The position numbers and the translations under genes are program-made. 59,726 nt of DNA from Chaetoceros tenuissimus (lineage: Eukaryota > Bacillariophyta > Thalassiosirophyceae > Chaetocerotales > Chaetocerotaceae): the NCBI GenBank assembly GCA_021927905.1, contig BLLK01000076.1, forward strand, positions 1-59,726. Direction: 5' to 3'. Numbering within the stretch: position 1 is the first letter of the stretch; the number at the start of each line of letters is the position of its first letter. Shown piece after piece: positions 20,804 through 31,046 of the stretch. The notes beneath the pieces were generated by a model. It did not search any database. It worked only from the letters and a program-made list of their open reading frames with translations, and was not told where the DNA came from.

Positions 20804-22138
20804 TCAACCTTTCCAGGGTGTGTTTGGGTATGGGTCATCCCCTCCAGCTCCATTGCGATTATCATCGCCGACTTGTGCTACAGGAGGTTTGCTAAATGGA
20901 CTATCAAAGACAGCAGTCGTCCAATTATGGTCATCTTTGTAAAGGACTACAGGCCTACCATTGGTAAATTTTGGAGTATTCTGAGACGAAGTATTTTGAA
21001 ACAAAAGACATTTACCCACCCCTGTTGAGCATTTTGCATCGGTACCGAGGTCATTGGGTGCTCGTTCTGCAATGGCCATAGCCAGCAACTTCAGATTGTA
21101 CCAATTTATGAGACTTGGATGTGCCCCATACTTCTCCCATGTCATCTTTACCCGATTACCCACCGGTCCAATGTGCACCATGCGCTCTGCAACACTCAGT
21201 AATACATGGTTACATGGCCTGGAGATCAAAAATCCATTGTATATAGTCAAGCCAAATGGCTTTTTTTCAGTATCATCGTCAGTGCCCATGGCCTTTTGGG
21301 AGTTTCCCTGTGTCATGTACACACTATCAATTGAGTCTACAAAGGAGGCATTGAAAGGGGTAAGAATGACTGCATCATCGTCAAGGTAGATACCGCCGTT
21401 CTTGTATAAAAAGAGGTACCTCCATAGATCAACCTTGTGAGGGGTTCTAGGTAGGGCGTTGTAGAGAGCTTGAAATCGGAGTGGCTGCGTGCGCATGAAT
21501 GCACAAATGTCTGCATCAGAATGCCATTTATATCCAGTTCCAGGTGGTAAATTGGCTAATACGACCTCGACCTCTGCCCTGGATGGACGTCTATCGGGAG
21601 CAGAAGACTGATGAAGGACCCACGGATGTGGAGAATTCCTACTATCATGGCATTTGGGTGCCCCAACAGTGTCGTCGTACAGTAAAGCTTCCTCTATGAG
21701 TGGCCAGCTGGGAAATCCTTCACAATCCATGTGGTTCTTAATCTGCATCTTCTCCTCCGCCAAGTCATGCTCTTCCAATTCACTATCATTCAACTGCTGT
21801 TTCATATCTGCAATTGAAGCTTCTATTTTGTTTAATTGCTTAGTATTCATAGCTGCAATTGAAGATTCTGTTTTGTTCAATTGCTTAGTATTCATAGCTG
21901 CAATTGAAGATTCTATTTTGTTCAATTGCTTAGTATTCATGTCACTAAATGAAGATTCTATCTTCTCCAGGAGCTCATTAAGAGTAACTTCACGCCCTCT
22001 TACCGACTTACAAAAAAGCTCTATGTCAAGCACGTCTTTACATTCTCCATGAATTGTAATGCAGGTGAAAACAAGATACGAAATTACCAGTAATGCCGAT
22101 ACTGACAAAGTAGTAAATCGTTTCTTAATTGATACCAT
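20804..22138 (-). CDS. GT32-like glycosyltransferase (DXD) with coiled-coil stem
   Basis: Intact frame of 444 residues. A signal anchor (about residues 10-30) is followed by a stem of three near-identical blocks (AMNTKQLNKIESSI type, about residues 60-115) that would form a coiled coil, then the catalytic domain. The core KVDLWRYLFLYKNGGIYLDD (about 235-255) is the hallmark of the glycosyltransferase sugar-binding region (Gly_transf_sug, GT32; Och1-like and capsular glycosyltransferases), with DDD as the metal/sugar-nucleotide site. WHSDADICAFM and a later NGFLISRPCNHVLL fit the same fold. Donor sugar is not predictable. It is divergently arranged with the sulfotransferase at 22754 across a 615-bp shared upstream region. 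Confidence 0.82.
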   Translation of the reverse strand: MVSIKKRFTTLSVSALLVISYLVFTCITIHGECKDVLDIELFCKSVRGREVTLNELLEKIESSFSDMNTKQLNKIESSIAAMNTKQLNKTESSIAAMNTKQLNKIEASIADMKQQLNDSELEEHDLAEEKMQIKNHMDCEGFPSWPLIEEALLYDDTVGAPKCHDSRNSPHPWVLHQSSAPDRRPSRAEVEVVLANLPPGTGYKWHSDADICAFMRTQPLRFQALYNALPRTPHKVDLWRYLFLYKNGGIYLDDDAVILTPFNASFVDSIDSVYMTQGNSQKAMGTDDDTEKKPFGLTIYNGFLISRPCNHVLLSVAERMVHIGPVGNRVKMTWEKYGAHPSLINWYNLKLLAMAIAERAPNDLGTDAKCSTGVGKCLLFQNTSSQNTPKFTNGRPVVLYKDDHNWTTAVFDSPFSKPPVAQVGDDNRNGAGGDDPYPNTPWKG

Positions 22139-22753
22139 CTTGAAGGAGAGAATTGAGGTTGTATCATAGAAGAAGGTGACTCAAAATGCCCAGATCTAGA
22201 ATAAGATCGCTGAAGAAAAAAATAGTTGTAAAGTTTTCCTACTGAAAGCAGAAACGGATAACTAAGAACGAAAAGCCATCACAGAAAAATTCATCTTCCC
22301 AAAGTACATTCCCACCTCTTGGGCCAGAAAGTGTTCGGGTCTTTAGTTTTAAAAGGGAAAGGATGAAGTGTCCGGGTCTTTATAAAAAAAATTTCTCTTG
22401 GAAGAGGCTAAAGTGTTCGGGTCTTTAATTTTTTCTCTTGGAAGAGTTGAAGTGTTCGCGTCTTTAATTTTTTCTCTTGGAAACCTTTCACTTAGAACCA
22501 AGTCTTCTTATTAGATCTTTCTATACTAATGACCTGAACACACTTTTTCCCAAAAGATGGGTTTTAGTGACCCGAACACTTCAACTCTTTCTGTTCTTCC
22601 TCCCCCCCCCTTCTCCTGATTGTGATTGAATCTGGACAGATTGAGTTCTTGAGTTCTAAGAAAGGAAAAAAGAACCATTCCCCCCTTCCTCTCACAGAGT
22701 ATGCTGAGCTAGCTATTGCTTTTGTTTTTATTACATATAATTTGAATGAAGAC
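22139..22753. promoter_or_regulatory. Divergent intergenic region packed with short repeats
   Basis: The region lies between start codons of the GT32-like gene (minus) and a sulfotransferase (plus). It contains CAGATCTAGAATAAGATCGC at about 22192-22211, a variant of the AGATCTAGA..AGGATCGCCGAAT motif upstream of other genes. Four direct copies of AAGTGTTCGGGTCTTTA-like sequence follow (near 22330, 22368, 22405, 22446), then one inverted copy (ACCCGAACACTTCAAC, near 22570), and a partial inverted MITE-like copy (about 22594-22700). The arrangement could serve both genes; function is inferred only from position. Confidence 0.45.
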
Positions 22754-24069
22754 ATGAAATCTCTTGAACATGATGAAATTGAACTGCTAATAGTAAATAA
22801 AGAACAGAGAGAAGAAATAGAACCTCACCCATCGATTGGAAGAAGGATATTTCTTTTCTTTTTGTTCATGTGTTCATTTTGCGTGGTAATTCCGTTTACT
22901 GTTGCCAAAATTTATTCCATGGTGAGCCTAGACAAAGAAATCAGCGGAAATAGCATATACGAAAATAGGAAAAAAGAACCAGCAACAGCAGTACCTAACG
23001 AAAGCAGCAAAGAAGATGATCAAACAAAACCAAAAGACGACAAGGATTTCTTTGACAAGATCATATGGCCTCCGCTACAGCATTCATTGTGTGGCACAGG
23101 CGCCCCAAATCTAACGCTCTCCTCTACCCTCTTTGAACTAGCGCGCACCGAGGCTTTTGAAAATGATTATCCAAGAGTTCCTGTACCTTCAAATGCATCC
23201 ACAACCAAAACAAAATTTTTCTCCGGTGAATACCATATGGTGCTGATGTTTTTTCTGGCACGAATGAAAATGGAGAACGCTTTCACACGGTGTATACAAG
23301 AATATGGAAGTGTGCAAACAACCAGATCCGCTCAATCATGGAAGAGGTTTCTGAATATTTTCACATGGGAGGCATCCGTAAAATCAGATTGTCCAAAGCC
23401 CTTCAGGAAATCAAGAACAATGAATTAAACCCAAGCTTTCCAAAAGTTTGCATCTACACCGCCATTCGGGATCCTATTTCGCACTTTTTATCCGGATACA
23501 ACGAAATAGAAACCCGTCTGTTGGGAAGTTGGAACAAAACAAACTCTGGTAAAAGAGAAATAGCACCGTATCACTTTCGTGTACCCTATAATCAGACAAG
23601 CCCTGGCCTTCATCGAAAACGCTTCCGGGGCTTTGTCGAGGACCTTCTTCTGGAGACGCCAGTTTTCGGTCGTGAAGTGATGTACTTGCACATATCTGCC
23701 ATGAGCCGTGTTTTGATAGATTTGAAGAAATACAACTACACGCTGACGGGATATATTCCAGAACTGCAAAACATCACGTCGGCATGGCCAGCTTTCATGG
23801 CTTCAACCTGCCCAAACTTTTATTCGGTAGAAACAATTCCATCGCTCCACATTGGGGGTCAGCACAAATCGTCAAGTGATCTGTTTGGCCTATACGCGGC
23901 CGCAAAGCAGGTTTGGAAAGAGTCTGGGCCATTCTCCCGTGCACTCTGTCTCTTACACGCTTTTGACTACGCCTGCTTTGAGAATCTTCCAGACGGAATT
24001 CCCTTCCTATGTCAGTCTGTCTACCAAGACCACGCAAATCAAATTATCAACGTTGGAAAAAAAGACTAG
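22754..24069 (+). pseudogene. Golgi sulfotransferase with a single frameshift
   Basis: ATG 22754 is preferred over the upstream in-frame ATG at 22622, because that extension translates a repeat. The first frame gives a cytosolic tail, a membrane anchor (RRIFLFFLFMCSFCVVIPF) and a stem with FDKIIWPPLQHSLCGTG. Near 23215-23230 the coding frame changes by one base and continues to 24069: TVYTRIWKCANNQIRS (PAPS 5'-phosphosulfate loop-like), IYTAIRDPISHFLSGYNEIE (3'-phosphate-binding RDP motif), then a Cys-rich C-terminal part (LCLLHAFDYACFENLPDG). The family is a carbohydrate sulfotransferase common in diatoms. The break could be decay or a homopolymer error (T run near 23217). Confidence 0.7.
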
Positions 24070-26212
24070 GGAGGACTCGTGGTTTACTAAAAACTATGAC
24101 AATGATGGATCACTGATTATGGAATATTTAATTCTATGAATCATTTCTGGAGCTAAACAAGAGGTGCAAATTTCAGCCTGAAGGCGTAAAGTAAATGTAT
24201 TTGAAAATGTAAATGTTTGTGCTGCAGCGCTGTGATATCGTCATACAGAGGTTTCTAGAATGAGTACTATCTTTTTCTCAAACACCTTCTTTCCGCGTTC
24301 CGAAATTCGAGATTGACAAGTACCAAGCTTCAAGGATTACATTGTACATCTGAGTGAGATTTGAACATCTGTGTATCCAGTTTTTTGTTCCTCTATTATT
24401 CTTTTACTATACTAGCTTCAATCAACAACGGTACTTGTTGAGTAGGGTCGTTATCATCATTATTAGTTTTTGAGCGATTAAGGTGAAGGGTAAACAAGAA
24501 AATCATCAATGGAGCAGAGATAGAGTATGTAAATTTCTCGATCTCTCTGATTACTATTTCGGAGTTTAATTTGAGAGAACAAGGCTCCGCCAGTGTATTT
24601 GCTATGAGTCGATCTTATTGAAAAATTGAAATTGCATTTACTTCAAATGCAGATGAGTGTGCAGTGTTAGAAAGTACAGACATATGAGTTAAAATTGTTG
24701 ATCGAAAAAAGTAGAAAATGCGGTTTCCCATTCGACACAATAAGCGCTCTCGTATACTGATAAACTGATTGATTCGAATTGCATTTTTGCTTTGTAAAAT
24801 TATAAATGTGTCTATTTTTTATTAGATTGAATTTGTTTAATCAATACAGCAATAAAAACGGTGAAATTGTGATGAAACTGCATCTACTGGAACGTTTTGA
24901 TTCAAACATGTTGTATACAATACAGTATGAGCAAGTCTCTACAAGTAGTACTTTTACTATAACTACTTAGAAATGAATATAATAAGAGAGAGCACAGGGA
25001 GCAATTATTAAAAGACAAAACAAGCAAGTCAAGCACCGGTCACACATATAGCTAGTTACATTGCTTCCTCCTCGCTCCTGTATAGTTGGAAAACTTGGAT
25101 CTGAGTATGATTGATTGGTTTATGAAATGAGATTGTTCTATGAAAGATGGACTTTTTCCTACAGAACCATAGAAGGACGCATCATGTAAACAAGCGAAAA
25201 GGAATAAGTCAATTTATTGTAGGTATGGTATGGTTGTTCACACAACTAGGAATCTAGCTGTTGCAGAAAAGATTAAATCTCTCTTTTTGCCAAGCATCAT
25301 CACAATGGAGCAAATGCTTCTGACTTGAATAAATTGTTCTAAGTCTTTTTCATAAAAAAGTGATGTGCCATCGTACTAGGCATGAAGATAGCAGGGAAAT
25401 TCCAAGTGCTCGTCGATTACACTGATTATCACTGTGGTGTTTAATTTGAGAGAAGGCGCCACCGGTGTATGCACGTTGATCTTATTGAAGAAATATGAAG
25501 GTTTCTGCAGTGATAGAAATAGAAGGATCGCATTGTGAATTACAGAAGCATGAATACGTCTCAAATGCAGATTCCAATCGATGCAATATGCATACTTGTA
25601 TGCTGATATATTCATTGGTTCTATGGGTCTTTTACTTTGTAAAATAATATATGAGTCTATTCATTAATAGATTGAATTATTTCATCAATCGAAATTTTCC
25701 ATTTTTGAGATTTTTCCATAAACCCGTCGAAGCATGGATTCCCGAAGCCCTTAAGGCCTTTTCGGGTCATCATGAAAAGTTCTTGATAGTTCCCCCAGTC
25801 CATCCATTCAGCGATCCTGTTCTAGTCTAAAGGGCATGTTCGGGTCATCATGAAAAAATCTCCCTCTTCTAAGAAAGGCGGGTGAAACGGGGACAATTCT
25901 CCATTTTTCAAAAAGGTGACAATTCCCCCAGTCCATCCAAATTCGGCGATCCTGTTCTAGAGTAAAGGGGACTGTTTGCGTTCTGGTCATCATACAAAAA
26001 TCTACCTAAGGGAAGGGAAGGATTGAGATTCTAAAGAATCAGTGGAGAGAAAGATATTTGAATAGGAAAGAAAAACGCTTCTCTAAGAAACTTTCTCGGA
26101 TTCTAATCCTCCATTAAAAAAATCACCAGACATTTCATCTCTTTTTGCATCAAACAGAAAGCGGATCAACTATCCAGAATATTAAAGTCGGGCAAAATAG
26201 TTACAAACAATC
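24070..26212. other. AT-rich intergenic region with an old internal duplication
   Basis: No gene is supported. Segments about 24490-24845 and 25400-25710 are diverged direct copies (shared GTTTAATTTGAGAGAA, GATCTTATTGAA and ATTAGATTGAATT/AATAGATTGAATT blocks). From about 25740 the upstream region of the next gene begins, with two diverged repeats of CAGCGATCCTGTTCTAG / CGGCGATCCTGTTCTAG (near 25810 and 25945) and TTCGGGTCATCATGAAAA. Confidence 0.55.
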
Positions 26213-27195
26213 ATGAACCATATTGAGCGCTTGATTGAGCATCGAGCAAAATTCATGATGCCCTTTGTGTTTGCAATTTCAATTTTTGTTACAGTTACTT
26301 GGATCATTAAAGTTGAAGATGGAGAAGTTCTGGATTCAAAAACAGCAAAGTGCACTATTTTTTCTCCAATACACCAGCAATCTAACCTCCCTAACCTCTC
26401 CTCTAAGATGAATAAGATGGTATTTCTCACGTTGGAAAATCTGGTGGAAGTTATGTGGTTAATCTGATGGAAGCACTTCAGAAGCGAAATGATTTTGAAC
26501 TGGTCCAAGGTGCCTCTCTCAATGGCACTGGTTTTATGCCTAAAAAAGAGAGATTATTTGCTGATATTAAGTCTTTGGATAATAATACAATCTACGAGAA
26601 TCATGCTAACTATATCCAAGGACTTGAAGATTTGGAATGGATAAGCGTGGTACGAGATCCACTTGCTTTGATGAATAGTCATTTCTACTACGCAGTGGAC
26701 ACACGCACAAGAGGTAAAAAGGCGTATAAAGTGCTTGAAGAAAGGAAAAAGGATAAGGTTTGTGGTTGCTTCAACCTTGAGTTTGACGAGTGCATCGACA
26801 CAAAGTTTAAACACAATTGTACCATCAATCTTCCATCACAAATGTCGTACTTTTGTGAGCCACGGGATCCAGATTGCACCCTTGATTCTGCATTGCGCAA
26901 TGTGGAGAATTACCTATTGATTGGAATCACGGAAGAGATGGCAATAGCAATGAAGATGCTTGAAATTTTAAGCCCATGGGCGTTTAGTGGTCAGGGTGAT
27001 GTAAAAGGGAGCGTTTCAAAACGTGGGACGCAGGTCTTTAACCCTGTCACAAATACATCATTGAATGGTGCTATCTCTACAAGAACACGGACTCAAATCA
27101 AGGAACGGGCGCACACGTATAATGATGAGATCCAGTTCTACAACGCAATGAAAAGAATGTTTTGGAAGAAGGCAGTGGAACTAGGTGCAATTTAA
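26213..27195 (+). pseudogene. Uronyl/heparan 2-O-sulfotransferase-like, single-base frameshift
   Basis: ATG 26213 opens a type II anchor (MMPFVFAISIFVTVTWII). At about 26421 one base, probably a T in TATTTCTC, is missing. The frame 26407-26467 therefore leaves the coding phase, and the protein continues in the next frame as SHVGKSGGSYVVNLMEAL, the PAPS-binding loop. The rest is open to 27195: SVVRDPLALMNSHFYYAVDT (RDP motif), a Cys-rich CGCFNLEFDECID and QMSYFCEPRDPDC, and LLIGITEEMAIAMKMLEIL. This order is that of the Sulfotransfer_2 family members HS2ST/UST, which sulfate uronic acids in glycosaminoglycan-like chains. Length (~325 residues) is close to the family. It may be functional if the indel is an error. 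Confidence 0.75.
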
Positions 27196-27581
27196 CAGAA
27201 ACCCGCCCTAGTATCACAAAGTATGTTGCATCTCCCTTCTCAGTCGTGCCCTTTTCTAAAACCTACTGAGTAAAGTTACTTTCCATTTCGAGTGTAAAGC
27301 ATTGGCAAGCCGTCTCATCTGAAAGGATAACATGGCAAACATCATCAAGAGCAGCAGCAATTCCATAACATTTCTAAAACGATTCATCATGTCAAGTTTT
27401 TATTTTATCTTCCCAATAAAATATGATTCCATTCAAATAATCAATTCAGTTTTCTTTTCGTTATTCCCGGACCATGCCGCTGGATATCATACCGGCAGGT
27501 ACATACCGTGAAGAAGAAGTTGGATCAAATTGTCCAGATCTAGAAAGAAGAAATTGAATCAAAATGTCCAGATCTAGAGTA
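27196..27581. other. Downstream intergenic stretch entering the right inverted-repeat arm
   Basis: No gene is seen. Near 27535-27581 two copies of GAATCAAAATGTCCAGATCT-like sequence precede AGGATCGCCGAAT, the motif shared with upstream regions at 47.9 and 53.0 kb. Confidence 0.5.
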
Positions 27582-27928
27582 GGATCGCCGAATATTTTGT
27601 TGAAAAGGATGGTGAACTGTGGAAGTTCCAAAAATGGAAGGGTTTAGAAATTTCCTACGACTGATCAGTTGAGATAAGTCTTATTAGATCTTTTTAGTCT
27701 AATGACCCGAACACTTCAAAAGGATGGTAGGATGGTAAAATTGGAAGTTCGAAAAACCAAAAATAGAAGGGTCTAGAAATTTCCTACGACTGATCAGTTG
27801 TTAAAACACTTCAACCTATTCTTCGTGAGACCATTTTAGTCTAATAACAGGGGAAAAAATTAAAGACCGGAAGACTTCAACCTCTTCAAAGACAGAGGGG
27901 GAAAATTAGGGGGGGAATTAAAGGCAGG

Positions 27929-28426
27929 AATCCGAAATTATACACAATTGGATCCGAATCATACACAACTTGACACCTGTCAAATGACCCAAAATGACTC
28001 CAGTACAAAACATACCAACTTCTACATACCAACAAATTCGCATTAAAACCAACCAATAAGCTGATCACGGGAGAGTCCAAGGGTTCGCCGCCGCGCAGCG
28101 TACGTGTGCATCCTTTCTTTAGGGCGCCGCAGGCACCACAAAGTGTTAGAGGTTCACAAAGTGTTAGAGGGCGGTAAAAGGAGCGCAGCGACTCGCCCTC
28201 TACCACTTTGTGACCACCTCTACCACTTTGTGGCGGTGCGCCGCAGGCACTTAGAGATTATATTTTGCAGTAGCACTCTATTCTACACTAATAGCCGAAT
28301 AGCTTAGTCGGTAGAGCGCACGACTCTGAAATCGTGTGGTTGTGGGTTCGATCCCCACAAGAAAAAGAAAAGAAGGGGAAGAAATAATCCGAATTGTACA
28401 AAGTTGTATAGATTGGGTAGTATGCG
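27929..28426. mobile_element. 498-bp insertion with 13-bp target duplication and tRNA-like segment
   Basis: It is flanked by AATTAAAGGCAGG at 27916-27928 and 28427-28439; the left arm has this 13-mer once and lacks the insert, proving insertion after the duplication. Inside are CCGAA..TACACAA-type motifs at both ends and a strong hairpin (28133-28173 with 28194-28239, containing CACAAAGTG/CACTTTGTG blocks). The hairpin is bracketed by the 13-bp direct repeat GCGCCGCAGGCAC (28124-28136 and 28238-28250). A tRNA-like sequence lies near the right end. It is GC-richer than its surroundings. SINE-like, but the tRNA head is not at the element's 5' end. Confidence 0.75.
28293..28365 (+). tRNA. tRNA-like sequence lacking an acceptor stem
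   Basis: Box A (TAGCTTAGTCGG) and box B (GGTTCGATCCC) of a Pol III promoter are intact. The D arm (GCTT/GAGC), an anticodon stem (CACGA/TCGTG) with an eight-base loop CTCTGAAA, and a perfect T arm (GTGGG-TTCGATC-CCCAC) can be folded. The 5' GCCGAA has no complement after the T arm, and the loop is one base too long, so this is more likely a tRNA-derived transposon head or pseudogene than a working tRNA. The start resembles tRNA-Phe. Confidence 0.45.
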
Positions 28427-28497
28427 AATTAAAGGCAGGGGGGAAATTAAAGACAGCGGAAAAAAATTAAAGACAGGGGAAAAAAATTAAAGACCGG

Positions 28498-28643
28498 AAA
28501 ACTTCAACCTGAGAGAGTTTTTTACAGACCCGAACATTTCCTTTTCCCTCTCAGAGAGACTTCTTCAGCTCTTTTTCTCTCCACGACTGCTTAGAATCCC
28601 AATCCTTCCTTCCTTCCTTCCTCTCCCCTTCTCCTGATCGGAT
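28498..28643 (-). mobile_element. Dispersed short repeat, copy 4, first part
   Basis: Inverted counterpart of copy 2. It reads from CTTCAACCTGAGAGAG to CTCCTGATCGGATAT and is then broken by the insertion at about 28644; the rest is at 29032-29100. Confidence 0.75.
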
Positions 28644-29031
28644 ATCCGGCATGAGGTTTTTCGCGGTTTTTTGGCCTCTCAGGTTGCATAATGCAACCTG
28701 GACCCCTACGAGCGTTTCTACGAGAAAACCATACTGAGAGACACATTTCAAAGAAAAAATCATAGTACAAAACACTAACAAAAATGATGCTATAGTATAC
28801 TTGTTGTAAAAGAGGATTTTACATGTGTTTTGCTCCACACTAACATTGCATCAACTCTACCACACATGTTTGCAGTATTCTGCGTCCTCAGTTCACACAC
28901 ATATGTTGGATAGTCACATCTTACATATGGCCAAAAAGGGGGAAATTCAACGATTTATGCTTACTTTGGCAGCAAACATAGTGATACATATGTACTTCTC
29001 AGACTTGAAACACTCAACCTATGTCTTACAA
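28644..29031. mobile_element. About 390-bp insertion splitting repeat copy 4
   Basis: Absent from the left arm. It begins ccggcatgagg and contains a short perfect palindrome AGGTTGCATAATGCAACCT near 28681. A few bases of the repeat (ggagag) are missing at the junction, so it may be an insertion with deletion. No target duplication or coding frame is seen. Confidence 0.55.
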
Positions 29032-29100
29032 AATTGAGTTCTTGAGTTCTAAGAAAGGAAAGAAGAGCCATTCCCCCCTTCCTCTCCCCTCACATTAAAC
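29032..29100 (-). mobile_element. Dispersed short repeat, copy 4, second part
   Basis: Continues the split repeat to its terminal CCTCTCCCCTCACATTAAAC, directly against the open N-terminal frame of the transporter gene. Confidence 0.7.
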
Positions 29101-29197
29101 CGAAAGTCAAGACGAAGACGATGTTCTTCGAATCACACCAAGTAAATTACACCGTAGAAGTAGAACACCATCTGGAAAAAATAATTCAGCGAGGGAT

Positions 29198-30767
29198 ATG
29201 TTCAACAAGGAAGAAGATAGTACAAAGCGTAGAAGAAGAAGTCAAAGGCTAGATTCCAAGCAAGAATTGACAGATTTGGTTTTGTTTGGAATGGACCTTT
29301 CTCATCTTTCGCCCAATTTCCATTTTTACGTTTGTGCATGTGGGGTTTTCTCATTTACTCTTGTCTATGGATACCTTCAAGAATTAATTGCCGTTCATAT
29401 TACTGGAAGAAAGTATACAATGTTTTTCAGTACTTGTCAATTTCTAGGATATGCATTCTGGAGTTTTATTTTGACAATGTTGGACAGATTAAGATGCTAT
29501 ATGAAACAAAAAAGAGCACAAGAAGAGGCTTCACCTTCTGATTCTTCTCCATCATTAGTGCTTGTGAGTACTGCTTCCATGTCTCCTGTCTCCATTGGGA
29601 ATAGAGATGAAGGTCCAGTGTCGACAAGTGGAAGTTCGACGACAGAGTCCATAACTGATGATGAGTCGATAGTCTTTGAACCTACAAACAACAACACAGA
29701 TTCCACTATAGTAGAAAAACCATCTGTAGAGAACAGCAATCATCGTTGGACTTTAATCAAATTGTACCTGACTTTATCATTGATTAGAGCTACTGATGTT
29801 GGTATGACGAACGCTGCCATGCGATACTTAAATTATCCCATGAAAACCCTCATCAAGAGTTCTAGAGTGATGTTTACCATGATTGGTGGAATTGTGATTG
29901 GAAAAAGAACATATTCAAAACAAGACTATTGGATGGTTGGACTATTGGTGACAGGTCTATCGCTCTTTATTAATGCAGATATGCATTCCAAAACAACTGT
30001 CTTTCACCCACTAGGACTTGCAATGTTGGTAAGTTTCAATTCATATTATCCTTCTTGATTTTGGAGGAATTATTTCATAATCTCACAAAATATTCAATGT
30101 TTGCCAATATATCCAGACTGTATCGTTGATATGTGATGGTGCTGTTGCGAATTATTCTGAATTAATCATGGTAAATCATCGTACTACACAAGATGAATTT
30201 CAACTTGTCATCTACTCGATATCGTTTGTAGCAATGCTTGTTGCGACCATAATAAGCGGAGAGTTTATACCGGGATTCCAGCACTTTTTCCTTCGACATG
30301 GAACGATACCTCAAATTCAAAACCTCGCTGATGGATCCGAGGAAGACAGTGTAATATTTTGGACTATAAGTCGCAAAATTGTGGTTCTTATACTGTTTAC
30401 TTTGACTGGTCTATGTGGATCATCTTGCGCAGGAGCAATCACAAAACGATTTGGTGCCTTGTCCATGAGCATCACCTCTACTACAAGGAAAGCATTTACC
30501 TTATTCATCAGTTTCATTGCATTCAAGAACAATAGATGTACACCTATGCATTTGGTAGGAATGATGATATTTATCATTGCCCTTTTCCTAAAAAGTGTCA
30601 ACGTTGATACATTGTTATTCTACATACAACGATATGGTCCTTTTCGTTACACCAAACTCTCAAACTCTGACAATCGTGATCTCCAAGACTTGGTAGACGA
30701 TTGCTTCACTGACTCCTATTCTTTCGATCTTGAAGATGGAAGAAAATCGAAGTTACGTGAAATTTAG
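29198..30767 (+). CDS. Nucleotide-sugar/PAPS transporter (SLC35B-like), right copy
   Basis: Exons 29198-30028 and 30117-30767 with an 88-nt phase-0 intron (GTAAGTTTC donor, ATATCCAG acceptor); 493 residues. This is the same multi-pass protein as at 7457-9026, with Thr for Ile in the Ser-rich loop as the single difference. The frame is open upstream of the ATG to 29099, where it meets the repeat; the extra codons (ESQDEDDVLRITPSKLHRR) look like authentic coding sequence. The gene therefore probably lost its original start when the repeat arrived and may now initiate at Met 29198. The PAPS assignment rests on resemblance to SLC35B2/B3 and on the surrounding sulfotransferases; another nucleotide-sugar substrate is possible. 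Confidence 0.75.
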
Positions 30768-31046
30768 TATGTTGAATAATATATAATCTAAATATCTAGC
30801 TATTTCCTAATCAAATCCAAAGTCTCTAGTGAAGCAAAAGCACTCCTCTATTGAATAGAGTTATTCGTTTTAAGTAGAAGCAAAAGTATATTATTAATTT
30901 ATAATGATACTCATGCTTTATTCTTTCTAACATGTAAATCTATAAAACGTTTGATTGCAGTCTTCTCAATTCTATTTTCTTACAATCAATCAAACCCAAT
31001 TTGAAAACTTTCCCTATGGTCCCCGAAACTGTAGCTTCGAAAAATA

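Noticed and set aside
22622-22753. Upstream in-frame start for the sulfotransferase
   Set aside because: The added residues translate a dispersed repeat; Met 22754 directly precedes the cytosolic tail and anchor.
26326-26420. Intron to explain the frame change in the 2-O-sulfotransferase-like gene
   Set aside because: Candidate GT donors at 26312, 26327 and 26350 give the wrong phase with the only usable AG; a missing T explains the frame simply.
28133-28239. Hairpin and direct repeats resembling a CRISPR unit
   Set aside because: Only one hairpin, no regular spacer-repeat spacing, and it lies inside a transposon-like insertion of a eukaryotic genome.
28293-28365. Functional tRNA gene
   Set aside because: No acceptor stem can be formed and the anticodon loop has eight bases; kept only as a tRNA-like segment.
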